A DNA stretch of 64,000 bases from Paenibacillus taichungensis (GCF_013359905.1 NZ_JABMCC010000115.1:496001-560000), one strand, 5' to 3'; shown: positions 17,169-26,515, numbered from the stretch's first letter. The notes: a model not told the origin generated them from the letters alone. Numbers and translations: made by a program.

Positions 17169-17198
17169 GTGCGGAAGCCTGATCGTGGACTTTCGCAC
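17169..17198 (+). other. intercistronic stem-loop between binding-protein and permease genes
   Basis: GTGCGGAAGCC (17169-17179) folds against GGACTTTCGCAC (17187-17198) with one G-T pair and one bulge around TGATCGT. It is not followed by a T run. Such stems after binding-protein genes often protect the upstream mRNA and make the binding protein more abundant than the permeases. Confidence 0.5.
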
Positions 17199-17254
17199 GG
17201 GCTTTCGCCGATAAATCCTGTCCAATTAGGCACATGATGGAGGTGGAAAGGACG

Positions 17255-18205
17255 ATGGCTCAAATGGAAACAACCGTTAGTGAAGAGCGGGAAGTGCGTT
17301 ACGGGAGGAAAAAGAAACGTAAAACTTTTGATGAAATGACCTATCATTTTATGCTGCTGCCTGGCATGATCATGCTGTTCATTTTCTCAATTGTACCGAT
17401 GTTCGGGGTTGTGATGGCATTCCAAAAGTTCATTCCTGCCAAAGGAATATTCGGGTCCAAATGGGCAGGGCTATCCAATTTCACGTATATGTTTCAACTC
17501 CCGGACGCGAAGCAGATTTTCATTAATACATTGGTCATCGCAGTTGGAAAGATTGCTCTAGGGTTGATTGTACCTATCGTATTCGCTCTGCTGTTAAATG
17601 AGGTGCGTCTGAAGGTATTCAAGAGTACGATTCAAACCATCGTCTATTTGCCGCATTTTATGTCCTGGGTGGTTCTGGGCACGATGCTGACCATGATCTT
17701 TTCCTTCGATGGCATGGTGAACAACTTCCTTGAGTTTCTAGGCTTGGAGCGAATTATGTTCTTGGCGAGCAATGACTGGTTCAGGCCGCTGCTCATTGTG
17801 ACGGACACGTGGAAGGAATTTGGCTACGGGACGATAGTCTATCTAGCTGCATTAACGGCAATTAATCCTGCATTGTACGAATCTGCCGCAATGGACGGCG
17901 CAAGTCGCTGGAAACAGACGCTGAATATCACGCTGCCGGGTATGTTCCCGACGATTATCCTGCTGGGTACGCTGAGTCTTGGTAATGTACTGAATGCGGG
18001 TTTTGATCAGGTGTTTAACCTGTATAATCCGCTGGTATATGAAACGGGCGATATTATTGATACTTTTGTGTACCGTATGGGTCTGATCAACATGCAATAT
18101 TCATTTGCAACAGCGATTGGACTGATGAAATCGGTGATCAGCTTTGTTCTGATTGTGATTTCCTACAGACTGGCTTCGAGGTATGCGGGGTACAGAATTT
18201 TCTAG
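17255..18205 (+). CDS. carbohydrate ABC transporter permease, LplB type
   Basis: A 316-residue permease with six transmembrane segments after a charged, Lys/Arg-rich N-terminus. The LplB signature is FMLLPGMIMLFIFSIVPMFG, then FxKFIPAKGIFGSKWAGLSNF, and the EAA loop ESAAMDGASRWKQTLNITLPG. It forms the channel with the next gene. ATG 17255 is chosen because GGAAAGG stands 4 bases before it. An in-frame ATG at 17234 is possible. The next gene starts 10 bases after the stop. Confidence 0.92.
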   Translation: MAQMETTVSEEREVRYGRKKKRKTFDEMTYHFMLLPGMIMLFIFSIVPMFGVVMAFQKFIPAKGIFGSKWAGLSNFTYMFQLPDAKQIFINTLVIAVGKIALGLIVPIVFALLLNEVRLKVFKSTIQTIVYLPHFMSWVVLGTMLTMIFSFDGMVNNFLEFLGLERIMFLASNDWFRPLLIVTDTWKEFGYGTIVYLAALTAINPALYESAAMDGASRWKQTLNITLPGMFPTIILLGTLSLGNVLNAGFDQVFNLYNPLVYETGDIIDTFVYRMGLINMQYSFATAIGLMKSVISFVLIVISYRLASRYAGYRIF

Positions 18206-18215
18206 GAGGGTTAGC

Positions 18216-19103
18216 ATGATTCAATCCAAATCGCTCGGCTCCAGGCTATCCCGCCTGTTGATTATGTTTGCGTTAATTCTGATTACGTTCATGTCCTTGG
18301 CGCCGATTGTCAATACCATTATGATGTCTGTCAGCAGTAGTACGGCTGTTAATGCAGGTCGGGTCTATTTTTTTCCAGTGGAGCTGAATTTCTCATCGTA
18401 TGGCCAGATTCTGAATGATACGAAGTTTTGGAAGGCCTTTGTCATCTCGGTCGAGCGGGTGGTGCTTGGAGGAGCAATCAATATGTTTTTGACCATTCTC
18501 ATGGCCTATCCGTTGTCACGAAGCGTCACACAATTCAGATCGAGAAACACATATATGTGGATTATTGTGTTTACAATGCTGTTCAGCGGCGGAATCGTAC
18601 CCTGGTATATGGTCATCAGCAAGTTGGGGTTGATCAACAGCATTTGGGCGCTAGTTTTGCCGGGGGCAGTTCCTGTCTTTAATGTAATTCTCCTCATGAA
18701 CTTCTTCAAGGGAATTCCAAAGGAACTGGAAGAGGCCGCATTCATTGACGGTGCCAGTCCGCTTAAAATTTTGCTCAAAATCTTCATCCCCATTTCCATG
18801 CCGAGTCTGGCAACCATCATGCTGTTTGTCATTGTCGGGCACTGGAACAATTTCTTTGACGGGATCATTCTGATTAACGACAGCTCCAAAATCCCGCTCC
18901 AGACCTATCTGCAGCAGCTCAGCCTCACACGGGATCAGATGCAGAATCTTTCAGTCGAACAGCTGCAGCAGTTCAATAAAATCTCCAATACAACGTTGAA
19001 TTCTGCCAAAATTCTGGTATCCATGATTCCCATTCTGCTGATTTATCCTTTTCTGCAACGTTATCTAATCCACGGAATCGTACTCGGAGCCGTAAAAGAA
19101 TAG
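18216..19103 (+). CDS. carbohydrate ABC transporter permease, YtcP type
   Basis: A 295-residue permease of the MalG-like class, with six membrane segments and EAA loop EEAAFIDGASPLKILLKIFIP. The family-typical end is RYLIHGIVLGAVKE. The insert after TYLQQLSLTRDQMQNLSVEQLQQ is a feature of YtcP proteins. The ATG at 18216 follows AGGAGGG by 5 bases. An upstream in-frame ATG at 18183 lies inside the previous gene. It is the last transporter gene of the operon that starts at 15514. The mannanase-like gene follows 164 bases later without a clear terminator between. Confidence 0.92.
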   Translation: MIQSKSLGSRLSRLLIMFALILITFMSLAPIVNTIMMSVSSSTAVNAGRVYFFPVELNFSSYGQILNDTKFWKAFVISVERVVLGGAINMFLTILMAYPLSRSVTQFRSRNTYMWIIVFTMLFSGGIVPWYMVISKLGLINSIWALVLPGAVPVFNVILLMNFFKGIPKELEEAAFIDGASPLKILLKIFIPISMPSLATIMLFVIVGHWNNFFDGIILINDSSKIPLQTYLQQLSLTRDQMQNLSVEQLQQFNKISNTTLNSAKILVSMIPILLIYPFLQRYLIHGIVLGAVKE

Positions 19104-19267
19104 TTCTGATTATCAGCATCATTAGCCGTCTGTCTGAGAAATGTGGAAGGGGGTGAAGGCACGCAACGTCGTCAGGTACAGGAATGTTCTGAGCTGGAGC
19201 AAGGGATTGACACAGCTTTACGAGTGAACTGTTAGTTAAACGTCGACTGGAGAAGGGAAGGGATCTG

Positions 19268-20416
19268 ATGAACAAAAGGAAAATGGTGAGCCTCACGCTG
19301 GTACTCAGCATTATACTGGTTACCACCATGGGGGCAACAAGTGGTGGCAAGAATCGCTATGCCGATCAGGCGCAGTGGGCGCAAGAGAAGCTGCATGAAT
19401 ACTACTGGAATGATGTATCAAAAATGATGAATAATGCTTATCCATCAACACCAGAAGGTGAACAGGCCTTGAATTACTGGTGGAAGGCTCATGCGGTTGA
19501 TGCATTGGTGGACGGATATGAACGTACAGGAGACAAAGCGTACACTGAACGTGCGGAAGAACTCGTTCGTAGTATCATTGCTCGCAACGGTTCACTTCAC
19601 AATGAATTTTACGATGATATGGAATGGCTTGCTCTTGCTGGACTTCGTCTGTATGATGCAACAGGCAGCGAAGAGATGAAGGGATACGTATTGGATTTGT
19701 GGGATGATATCAAGACCGCCTGGTGGGAAGATGAGCTTGGCGGTATGGCTTGGAAAAAGGATCAGCGATATAACCGAAATGCATGCTCCAGTGGGCCTGC
19801 CGCCATCTTGGCTGCAAGGCTGTATGAACGTTTTGGCGATGAGCGGGATCTGGAATGGGCCAAAAAAATATATGATTGGGAGAAACAATATCTGGTAAAT
19901 CCGCAAACGGGCCTGGTAGCGGATGGTTTGGTGCTGAAGGAGGATGGCACACTGGATGTGAATGAAGCATGGATATTCACGTACAATCAAGGCACGTTTA
20001 TCGGAGCGGGTGTTGAACTCTACCGGATAACAGGGAAGAAGACGTATTTGAAAGATGCCGAGAAAACGGCAGCAGGTTCTCTGAAGACCTTAACGGATGA
20101 GAAGACGGGAATATTTAAAGAGGACGGCGACGGGGACGGTGCGTTGTTCAAAGGCATACTGATCCGCTACATGGTTGAGTTGTATGAAGTCGGGCATAAC
20201 AAGAGCCTTAAAAAGGCGGTTTATCGCAATGCCGATGCCTTACTGAAAGGTAGCCGGGACAATGGATTATTCGGTCAAGCTTGGGGGAAAGCAGCCCAGA
20301 ACCCACTCGACCTTACCGCTCAGCTAAGCGGCGTATTTCTGCTGGAAGGAGCGGCTAAACTGGAAGCAGGCAAAGCGGATAAACCAGGTAAACCGGATAA
20401 ACCAGTGAAGAAGTAG
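19268..20416 (+). CDS. secreted GH76-type alpha-1,6-mannanase-like glycoside hydrolase
   Basis: A 382-residue protein of the (alpha/alpha)6-barrel GH76 family, whose members cut the alpha-1,6-mannan backbone of yeast mannan and similar glycans. A signal peptide covers about residues 1-24. The catalytic double Asp of GH76 is visible as Asp116-Asp117 in YDDMEWLALAGL. Further family features are WKKDQRYNRNACSSGPAAILAARLY and AWIFTYNQGTFIGAGVELY. The C-terminus is a short repeat-like Lys/Pro/Asp tail (DKPGKPDKPVKK) that may bind the cell wall. It is likely co-transcribed with the LplA/LplB/YtcP-type transporter upstream, giving a degrade-and-import unit. The ATG follows GAAGGGAAGGG. Confidence 0.88.
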   Translation: MNKRKMVSLTLVLSIILVTTMGATSGGKNRYADQAQWAQEKLHEYYWNDVSKMMNNAYPSTPEGEQALNYWWKAHAVDALVDGYERTGDKAYTERAEELVRSIIARNGSLHNEFYDDMEWLALAGLRLYDATGSEEMKGYVLDLWDDIKTAWWEDELGGMAWKKDQRYNRNACSSGPAAILAARLYERFGDERDLEWAKKIYDWEKQYLVNPQTGLVADGLVLKEDGTLDVNEAWIFTYNQGTFIGAGVELYRITGKKTYLKDAEKTAAGSLKTLTDEKTGIFKEDGDGDGALFKGILIRYMVELYEVGHNKSLKKAVYRNADALLKGSRDNGLFGQAWGKAAQNPLDLTAQLSGVFLLEGAAKLEAGKADKPGKPDKPVKK

Positions 20417-20462
20417 GCATTTGAGTGGATGATAGGTTAATAGGATAGTTATGATTAGAGGT

Positions 20463-20507
20463 CAGCGCCTGCATGATTTTTTCCAAAAGAAAGATCATGC
20501 GGTGCTG
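20463..20507 (+). other. stem-loop of unclear role after the GH76 gene
   Basis: A 14-bp stem with one bulged T (CAGCGCCTGCATGAT against ATCATGCGGTGCTG) and a 16-base loop, followed by TTATGTT. It is 46 bases past the GH76 stop. It may be a weak terminator or a processing stem in front of the stronger one at 20562. Confidence 0.4.
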
Positions 20508-20561
20508 TTATGTTCCGGTGTCACTGTTAAACGGTAGATCAGCGGTGAGGTTTCATTCGAA

Positions 20562-20600
20562 AAAAGCATCGTACCCAATTACTCAGGGTACGATGCTTTT
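20562..20600. terminator. bidirectional terminator between the GH76 and GxGYxYP genes
   Basis: A perfect 15-bp stem (20562-20576 with 20586-20600, core GCATCGTACCC) with A residues on one side and T residues on the other. It can end both converging genes. Confidence 0.88.
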
Positions 20601-20632
20601 ATGTGTCTGCAGATTCATTGTAAGTATGGTTA

Positions 20633-22687
20633 TTACTTGCTAGGGGGTAAGTGGTAGTTTTCTCGGATTAAGGAGAAATAGTCATCAGCACGGACAACCT
20701 TGAATTCTGTTCCGAGTTCTTCGGTGATTGCCAGTGCATCGGATGGAGTCGTGCTCCATGCAAGCAATCCAAGGGAAACGAACAATGGGGACTTACCATC
20801 CCAATTCGCTTTCGCTTCATTCAGCACTTGTAATCCGTCCTGCACCGTACTTATTCCACGAATTGTGGATACGGGTAGGCTATCGTTAACGATTTCCACA
20901 CCATAGTTGTCTTCATAGCTGATGAATAAGCCGGGCGCATGATAATCCTGTGCATAAGCCTTGGCTTTAAAAGGCGTGAGAGGTACATTCTCGCTGTCTA
21001 TACGATTCAACACATAAGGAATGGTCATGCCGGTCTTTTTCATATATTTTTCGGTTTGCTGCAAAAATTGCCGGAAGCTTGAGTCGGGCCATGCCTCTGG
21101 ATAGAAGTATCCTGCACCGGACGGTCCTGCGATCAGCAGGTCATTTGGGGTCGCAGTGTTTACATAATAATTCAATATTGCTGGTGCACCTTCGTAGAGA
21201 AGCGGACTTGAAGTCCAGTTAATCGGAACCTTACCTCTGGCCGGATCATCCCACATCACACGCATGCGATGCTGGTTATACTGAAAATTATCGCCTTCCG
21301 TAAAGGTATACGTTACATAGATTTTGTTCTCCAGCGCAGGTCGCGGAGATTTTTTCACCGGGGTGAGATTCGGTTTTGTCCCCGAGAAAACAGTCAGGTT
21401 GCTGAACCAATCGGCTGCGAGAACATAGACGCCATATCGAGATGCGATCTCAACGGAGCTGAACTCACCTTCGACATCATTGCTAAACCAGCCAAGGTAG
21501 GGAGTTCCGGGTTTTACATCAGACATGATCTTCTCGAAGAGTGCTTTTTGCTCAGGTATATTGGAATCCAGCCAGAATACCATCGCTTTATTAGCGACTG
21601 CATAATCCCTTAAATATGCATAAGGCTCCCGTTGCTCAGCGGAGAGAGGGCGGATATTACCCGCGGATACTTTATACTGATTCCACATGTCCACTTCAGC
21701 CGTCAGGTTCTGAGTACCTACAGGAGGACTGAATTCATACACAAAATAATTGCCATTATCGGCGAAACGGTGGCCGCCTTCTCCTTCAGCAACCTTGGAA
21801 TTTTGTCTATCATACAGGAATTGTTCTTCTTCCGGTGTTCCTGCAATGAAGTTAGCGATCTCTTTTCCATCCGCCTTGACCGTAACCTCATGTACAGCCG
21901 GTCCCCAGCCATCTTGAGTAAAGGCGTCATCAAATCGGAGATATATTGAAGATTTTCCCAAGAGTGTAGAAAGATCCAGGGAATACGTATTACGGTTGCT
22001 TGCATCTCGAATCTGTTGTTTTTCCTCCGTTATCGTAACAAAGGATTCAGGCATCCCGGAAGGGATGCGAATCGCTGTATCCGGATCAAGTCCAATTAAC
22101 ATTTGGTGGTTCGTTTTCTTCCACAGATTCTCATATTGCCAGGTATAGGCATCTATCCTACTATTGAATTTACCACGCAGGTCATCCACAATCTTCAATT
22201 TGTAAGGGGCTTTGGACAATTTGACTGCTAACTCGGGACTGGCAACCACAGCATTTTTCAATCCTGCGAGCGTGGTTGCTACGTTGATTGTATCAGGTAC
22301 TTGGGGATCATATACAACCATGCCTTTGACTTCGTTGCGATAAGCAGAGAACACTTCCCAATAATCCTGATGAAGCGTGTAAGGCACCTTGATATCCTTA
22401 AGCCAGGTCAATTTACCTTCTTCCTGGGACTCAATCAGATAGATTCGGGGTTGTTCTCTGTTAACGATTCCCTGTAATGTTCCCAGCAACAATTTGATGT
22501 CACCTGGCGCATCATAGATGTCGGCTGCATCCAAATGTTTAGGCTTTTTGAAACTTGGCAGTTCACGGTGTTTGGACCCATCAGGTTTGGCAGTCTGTAC
22601 ATCCGTTTTCGAAGCTGAAGCAGCGCCGGCGGTTAATGAAAAAGCGCATATGAGAGCTAAACAGAGCATCGTGAATCTACGAGCCAT
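20633..22687 (-). CDS. secreted GxGYxYP-family putative glycoside hydrolase
   Basis: A 684-residue exported protein. The signal peptide is MARRFTMLCLALICAFSLTA, with cleavage near AGAASA. An N-terminal domain (LLLGTLQGIVNREQPRIYL) and the C-terminal motif that names the family, GPSGAGYFYPEAW near residue 522, are both present. The family is predicted to be glycosidic because it occurs in carbohydrate loci; I know of no established activity. The middle (about 200-320) looks like an inserted beta-sandwich (YSLDLSTLLGKSSIYLRFDD), perhaps a carbohydrate-binding module. The start at 22687 follows AAGGAG. A longer frame to 22714 would place that ribosome site inside the gene. It diverges from the GntR-LacI gene and carries one copy of the shared operator upstream. 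Confidence 0.82.
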   Translation of the reverse strand: MARRFTMLCLALICAFSLTAGAASASKTDVQTAKPDGSKHRELPSFKKPKHLDAADIYDAPGDIKLLLGTLQGIVNREQPRIYLIESQEEGKLTWLKDIKVPYTLHQDYWEVFSAYRNEVKGMVVYDPQVPDTINVATTLAGLKNAVVASPELAVKLSKAPYKLKIVDDLRGKFNSRIDAYTWQYENLWKKTNHQMLIGLDPDTAIRIPSGMPESFVTITEEKQQIRDASNRNTYSLDLSTLLGKSSIYLRFDDAFTQDGWGPAVHEVTVKADGKEIANFIAGTPEEEQFLYDRQNSKVAEGEGGHRFADNGNYFVYEFSPPVGTQNLTAEVDMWNQYKVSAGNIRPLSAEQREPYAYLRDYAVANKAMVFWLDSNIPEQKALFEKIMSDVKPGTPYLGWFSNDVEGEFSSVEIASRYGVYVLAADWFSNLTVFSGTKPNLTPVKKSPRPALENKIYVTYTFTEGDNFQYNQHRMRVMWDDPARGKVPINWTSSPLLYEGAPAILNYYVNTATPNDLLIAGPSGAGYFYPEAWPDSSFRQFLQQTEKYMKKTGMTIPYVLNRIDSENVPLTPFKAKAYAQDYHAPGLFISYEDNYGVEIVNDSLPVSTIRGISTVQDGLQVLNEAKANWDGKSPLFVSLGLLAWSTTPSDALAITEELGTEFKVVRADDYFSLIRENYHLPPSK

Positions 22688-22788
22688 GGCGAATTCACTC
22701 CTTGTTATAGTCAAGAATTAGAGCTGTGCCTTCGTAATACCCACCCTCCTTTTTTGGTCAAAAGCCAATCCACACATCTCTATCCAAC

Positions 22789-22809
22789 ACATATTAAATA
22801 TATTCATAT
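22789..22809. promoter_or_regulatory. operator copy 1, probable site of the adjacent GntR-LacI regulator
   Basis: The 21 bases here are identical to 24211-24231 except for one position. The core TAAATATATTCA (22795-22806) differs by one base from the perfect palindrome in copy 2. It lies about 100 bases before the GxGYxYP start, in the region shared with the regulator gene. Nearby sequence is very AT-rich, but a 20-of-21 match over 1.4 kb is unlikely by chance. Confidence 0.6.
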
Positions 22810-22993
22810 ATAATTTTACAAGGGGTTCGACAAAACTTCCCATTATTCCTGGAAATCAGGCATATTAAATGCGATGATATCAAGGAGATGTTCTTTGCAA
22901 CTGCAGATAAGCTCAGCTTGTTTATTGCACTTGCAGGTGAAAGGATATATTATATATCTCAAATATTATGAATGAATTGGTGATGTGATCAAA

Positions 22994-24142
22994 ATGAGTA
23001 CAAATGATCGAATTCCACTGTATCAACAAATCCAGGACTATATCAGACATGTCATAACTCAAGAAAATATGAAACCCGGTGATCGCATACCGACAGAGAA
23101 GGAACTGATGGATCAGTTTCAGGTCAGTAAAATTACAGTTGCCAATGCCTTGACCGGATTAGCAAATGAAAAGTTAATTGCCCGTGTGCCGGGGAAAGGC
23201 AGTTTTGTAGCTGAAGAAGCAGATAGTGCTTCTATGACCTCAACGCAAGCGAACACAATGAAAGGTAGAGAGGGGACACTGTCTACAGGAATGATTGGCA
23301 TCATTGTGCCCTCCATCCATGATTATTTTGCCATCCGGCTCGTTGAGGGAATTGAGCAAGCCTTGCGTGACGAAGGATATCGCAGCATGATCATGTTTAC
23401 GCATGGCAAGGTGGATAAAGAGAAGGATGTCATCAAGGAAATGAAGGCGCTTGGGGCAGAAGGTCTATTAATCTTTCCTGTGGATGAAGAGAACTACAAC
23501 GAGGAGATCCTCGGCATGAAGCTCTCGGGTTTTCCTTTTGTACTGATGGACCGTTATTTGCCAGGGGTCGAGACACATTATATTGCGGCAGATGGCAGAC
23601 GGGGCACAAGGCTAGCTGTGGAGCATCTATGGGAGCTGGGGCACCGGGATATCGCTATTTGCTCGGATTCTCCCCTTCAGACAGTTACGGTTCAGGAGCG
23701 GATTGAAGGTTATATTGAGGCTTTAAAAGGCAAAGGCGCGTTAATCAATCCCGCTCATATGATCACCGATTTCCAACCGCTAACTGAACTTAAGGAAGCG
23801 GAGGCCCACCCTTTGTATAGATATATCCAAAACCGGATGGTCACAGCCTATGTTTCGCTTAACGGCAGGTTAGGTGTGCAAATCTATCAAATGGCCAAAC
23901 AAGCCGGGCTTCGAGTGCCTGAAGATGTATCGATTGTAAGCTTCGATGATCCCACCTCAATCGTGGAGGAATTCAGTATATTTACCCATGTTAAGCAATT
24001 TGAGCGGGATATGGGGTATCGGGCAGCTGCTAAATTACTTGAAGTATTACGTGGTCATGGGGAAGCGAAAAGTTATAGCAAAATGCTGATTGAACCCGAA
24101 CTGGTCGTACGTCAAACCACCGGAACGGTTCCTCAAGCTTAA
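22994..24142 (+). CDS. GntR-LacI chimeric transcription regulator (AraR type), first copy
   Basis: A 382-residue regulator. An N-terminal GntR winged helix (1-70: RIPLYQQIQDYIRHVI..., PTEKELMDQFQVSKITVANAL, PGKGSF) is joined to a LacI-type sugar-binding domain (about 95-380, beginning GMIGIIVPSIHDYFAIRLVEGIEQAL). This is the architecture of the arabinose repressor AraR. It sits between the GxGYxYP gene and the unclassified hydrolase/GH38 operon, both with a matching operator upstream, so it most likely represses both until a sugar binds. The ATG at 22994 is preferred. A GTG at 22985 is in frame, and neither has a strong ribosome site. Confidence 0.9.
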   Translation: MSTNDRIPLYQQIQDYIRHVITQENMKPGDRIPTEKELMDQFQVSKITVANALTGLANEKLIARVPGKGSFVAEEADSASMTSTQANTMKGREGTLSTGMIGIIVPSIHDYFAIRLVEGIEQALRDEGYRSMIMFTHGKVDKEKDVIKEMKALGAEGLLIFPVDEENYNEEILGMKLSGFPFVLMDRYLPGVETHYIAADGRRGTRLAVEHLWELGHRDIAICSDSPLQTVTVQERIEGYIEALKGKGALINPAHMITDFQPLTELKEAEAHPLYRYIQNRMVTAYVSLNGRLGVQIYQMAKQAGLRVPEDVSIVSFDDPTSIVEEFSIFTHVKQFERDMGYRAAAKLLEVLRGHGEAKSYSKMLIEPELVVRQTTGTVPQA

Positions 24143-24157
24143 TTTTCACAAGAAAAG

Positions 24158-24195
24158 AAAACCTTTTCCGGAGAGAAGCGGAGAAGGTTTTTTTT
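24158..24195 (+). terminator. Rho-independent terminator after the GntR-LacI gene
   Basis: AAAACCTTTTCCG (24158-24170) pairs with CGGAGAAGGTTTT (24179-24191), with one G-T pair, and runs on in T. Confidence 0.82.
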
Positions 24196-24210
24196 ATGTT
24201 TGTATAAAAA

Positions 24211-24231
24211 ACATATTGAATATATTCATAT
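24211..24231. promoter_or_regulatory. operator copy 2, upstream of the unclassified hydrolase operon
   Basis: The core TGAATATATTCA (24217-24228) is a perfect 12-bp palindrome inside a 21-base block almost identical to 22789-22809. It is 80 bases before the gene at 24311, a usual place for a repressor site. Together the two copies define a likely regulon of the GntR-LacI protein at 22994. Confidence 0.65.
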
Positions 24232-24310
24232 CATATATTATAGTCTAGAAAATGATGGATAGTCATACATTGCAACCCAAATCAAATACGAGCTTGGGGA
24301 GGTTAAGAAA

Positions 24311-26515
24311 ATGGCACGAGATCGAAAGGAAGAGCGTACCGGATTTCAAGAATCTGCTGCTTACCATCCGGATTATGATCTGCAGACTGACTTTGTGATG
24401 GTTTACGGGATTGATGAGTCGATGCAGGAACGCATTCTGAAGTGGAAAGAAAAAGGATATGTGGTTCATTTGATGACTGGAGTTGCTTGGGGGACCTATA
24501 ACAGCTATCTGGATGGCGAGGTCGATGGGGCAGTACATTGGGATGAAGCTCAAATGGACCGGGAAGGCAACATGATTCTTCATGGGAGCGAACCAGTTAT
24601 TCCATACATGGTGCCTACCATTTCCTTTGGTCATTACATAGCGGATCGAATACGTATTGCCGTTGACGCCGGTGTGGAAGCCATCCATCTGGAGGAACCT
24701 GAATTCTGGGTAAATGGAGGCTATTCGGAAGCTTTTAAACGGGAATGGCAGTTGTATTACAAAGAGCCTTGGATTCCGCCACACGCTTCACCTGATGCAC
24801 AATTTCGAGCTTCCAAATTAAAGGCATATTTATATACACGTGTCCTGGACCGATTATGTGCCGAGATGAAGGACTACGCGTTAAAACGTTATGATCGTGT
24901 TCTTCGCTTTTATGTTCCGACCCATAGTCTGATTAATTACACACAGTGGCGTATTGTCAGTCCACAATCTCAACTCTTAGAGCTGCCCTCCATCGATGGG
25001 TATATTGCACAGATCTGGACCGGGACATCCCGAACCCCCAATGTGTATGAAGGGTTGCGTAAGGAACGTACGTTTGAAACCGCTTACCTCGAATACGGCG
25101 TCATGCAGGAACTGGTTCGTGGGACCGACAGACGAATGTGGTTCCTGCATGATCCGATCGAAGATAACCCGAATTACACCTGGGCTGATTACCGCCAGAA
25201 CTATTTAAAAACGGTGGTTGCCTCACTGCTGCATCCCGGGGTCGCTCATTATGAAGTCGCACCTTGGCCTCGACGCATCTTTCAAGGCACTTATCCATCC
25301 GAGGATGGCACTGGTAAGGAGCAAATTCCGTCAGACTATGCCACAACTTTGCTTCAGGTCATGCACACCCTTGGTAACATGAATCAGGATGTGATTGAAA
25401 CAGCAGAGGAGCCATTACAAGTTGGCGTTTTTATTGCAGACTCAGCGATGTTTCAACGAATGAAGCCAGACCCTAATGCACCTCATGCCGGTAAATATGA
25501 TGGAACAGATCCTGAAGGATTCCAGGAGGATGGCGATACAGAACTGCTAGATTTCTCTCCTTTTTACGGTCTGACACTGCCGTTATTGAAACATGGTATT
25601 CCTGTCCGTCCACTTCAACTGGATAATGTAAGGCGGTATCCGGGTTACTTGGCAACTTATCGTGTACTCATACTGAGCTATGAATTTATCAAACCGGAAT
25701 ATCCGGACATTCATTATGCCCTTGCACAGTGGATACAGGATGGTGGAGCGTTAATCTATGTAGGCGATGACAGCGACCCGTATCACGACATTCGTGCGTG
25801 GTGGAATCATGACCGCAAGCAAGGTCAGTCAGGTCAGTCGTATAACTCCCCTCGATCACATTTGTTTGAACAGCTAGGTCTAAAAGATAAGAGGCAAGGT
25901 GTCAATAAGGTAGGAAAAGGGGTAGTTTGCTGGCTGAAAGAACATCCGACTGACTTCACTTTATCCAAGGCAGGGGCTGATCGGCTGCGCCATTCTGTCA
26001 AAGAAACAATGGAAGCTGTCCACGGACCAGAACTACAGTGGGAATCGAAGCCTTATTTCAAAATTAGACGAGGTCCCTATCTAATCGTATCGGTTCTCGA
26101 TGAATCGGTCAGCGAAGAGGCAGTAGTCATTCCAGGTCCAATTGTGGATTTGTTTGATTCAAAGCTCTCAGTGCTGAGTCAGTTGACCCTAAATCCGGGA
26201 GAGCAAGCCTTGCTCTATGATATTGAAGCGGGTCGTCCAACGGCTGGAGAAGTATCCGTCATTGCTGCTTCTTCCCGAATAGAAGGTCTATCCCAGTCGA
26301 ACACAGGTTTTCGATTCATTGCAAGAGGACCTGCCAACATGAAGGCAACCGCAAGGTTGTACTGCAAGGGTAAACCATTATCTGCCGAGTATGTGGTTCG
26401 AGAGCAGATGGCCCCAGTGGTGTGGGAATGGGACCCGGATTCAAAGACAGTGCTTCTTCAGTACGAACATGGCAATGAGAACAATGCAGAGGTTCATGTC
26501 CGCTGGACTTCCTGA
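24311..26515 (+). CDS. unclassified TIM-barrel-like putative glycoside hydrolase
   Basis: A 734-residue cytoplasmic protein (no signal peptide) that I cannot place in a known family. Its layout resembles GH42/GH5-type beta-galactosidases. Residues about 30-370 look like a (beta/alpha)8 barrel with possible acid residues in IHLEEPEFWVNGGYS (about 125-140) and WFLHDPIEDNPNYTW. Residues about 420-510 resemble a glutamine-amidotransferase-like trimer domain (YRVLILSYEFIKPEYPDIHY, WIQDGGALIYVGDDSD). A beta-rich C-terminus follows (about 570-734). The gene is the first of the operon with GH38 (47-base gap) and has its own operator upstream, so it probably acts on the same glycan. The ATG follows GGGGAGG. 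Function is inferred from fold and context only. Confidence 0.7.
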   Translation: MARDRKEERTGFQESAAYHPDYDLQTDFVMVYGIDESMQERILKWKEKGYVVHLMTGVAWGTYNSYLDGEVDGAVHWDEAQMDREGNMILHGSEPVIPYMVPTISFGHYIADRIRIAVDAGVEAIHLEEPEFWVNGGYSEAFKREWQLYYKEPWIPPHASPDAQFRASKLKAYLYTRVLDRLCAEMKDYALKRYDRVLRFYVPTHSLINYTQWRIVSPQSQLLELPSIDGYIAQIWTGTSRTPNVYEGLRKERTFETAYLEYGVMQELVRGTDRRMWFLHDPIEDNPNYTWADYRQNYLKTVVASLLHPGVAHYEVAPWPRRIFQGTYPSEDGTGKEQIPSDYATTLLQVMHTLGNMNQDVIETAEEPLQVGVFIADSAMFQRMKPDPNAPHAGKYDGTDPEGFQEDGDTELLDFSPFYGLTLPLLKHGIPVRPLQLDNVRRYPGYLATYRVLILSYEFIKPEYPDIHYALAQWIQDGGALIYVGDDSDPYHDIRAWWNHDRKQGQSGQSYNSPRSHLFEQLGLKDKRQGVNKVGKGVVCWLKEHPTDFTLSKAGADRLRHSVKETMEAVHGPELQWESKPYFKIRRGPYLIVSVLDESVSEEAVVIPGPIVDLFDSKLSVLSQLTLNPGEQALLYDIEAGRPTAGEVSVIAASSRIEGLSQSNTGFRFIARGPANMKATARLYCKGKPLSAEYVVREQMAPVVWEWDPDSKTVLLQYEHGNENNAEVHVRWTS

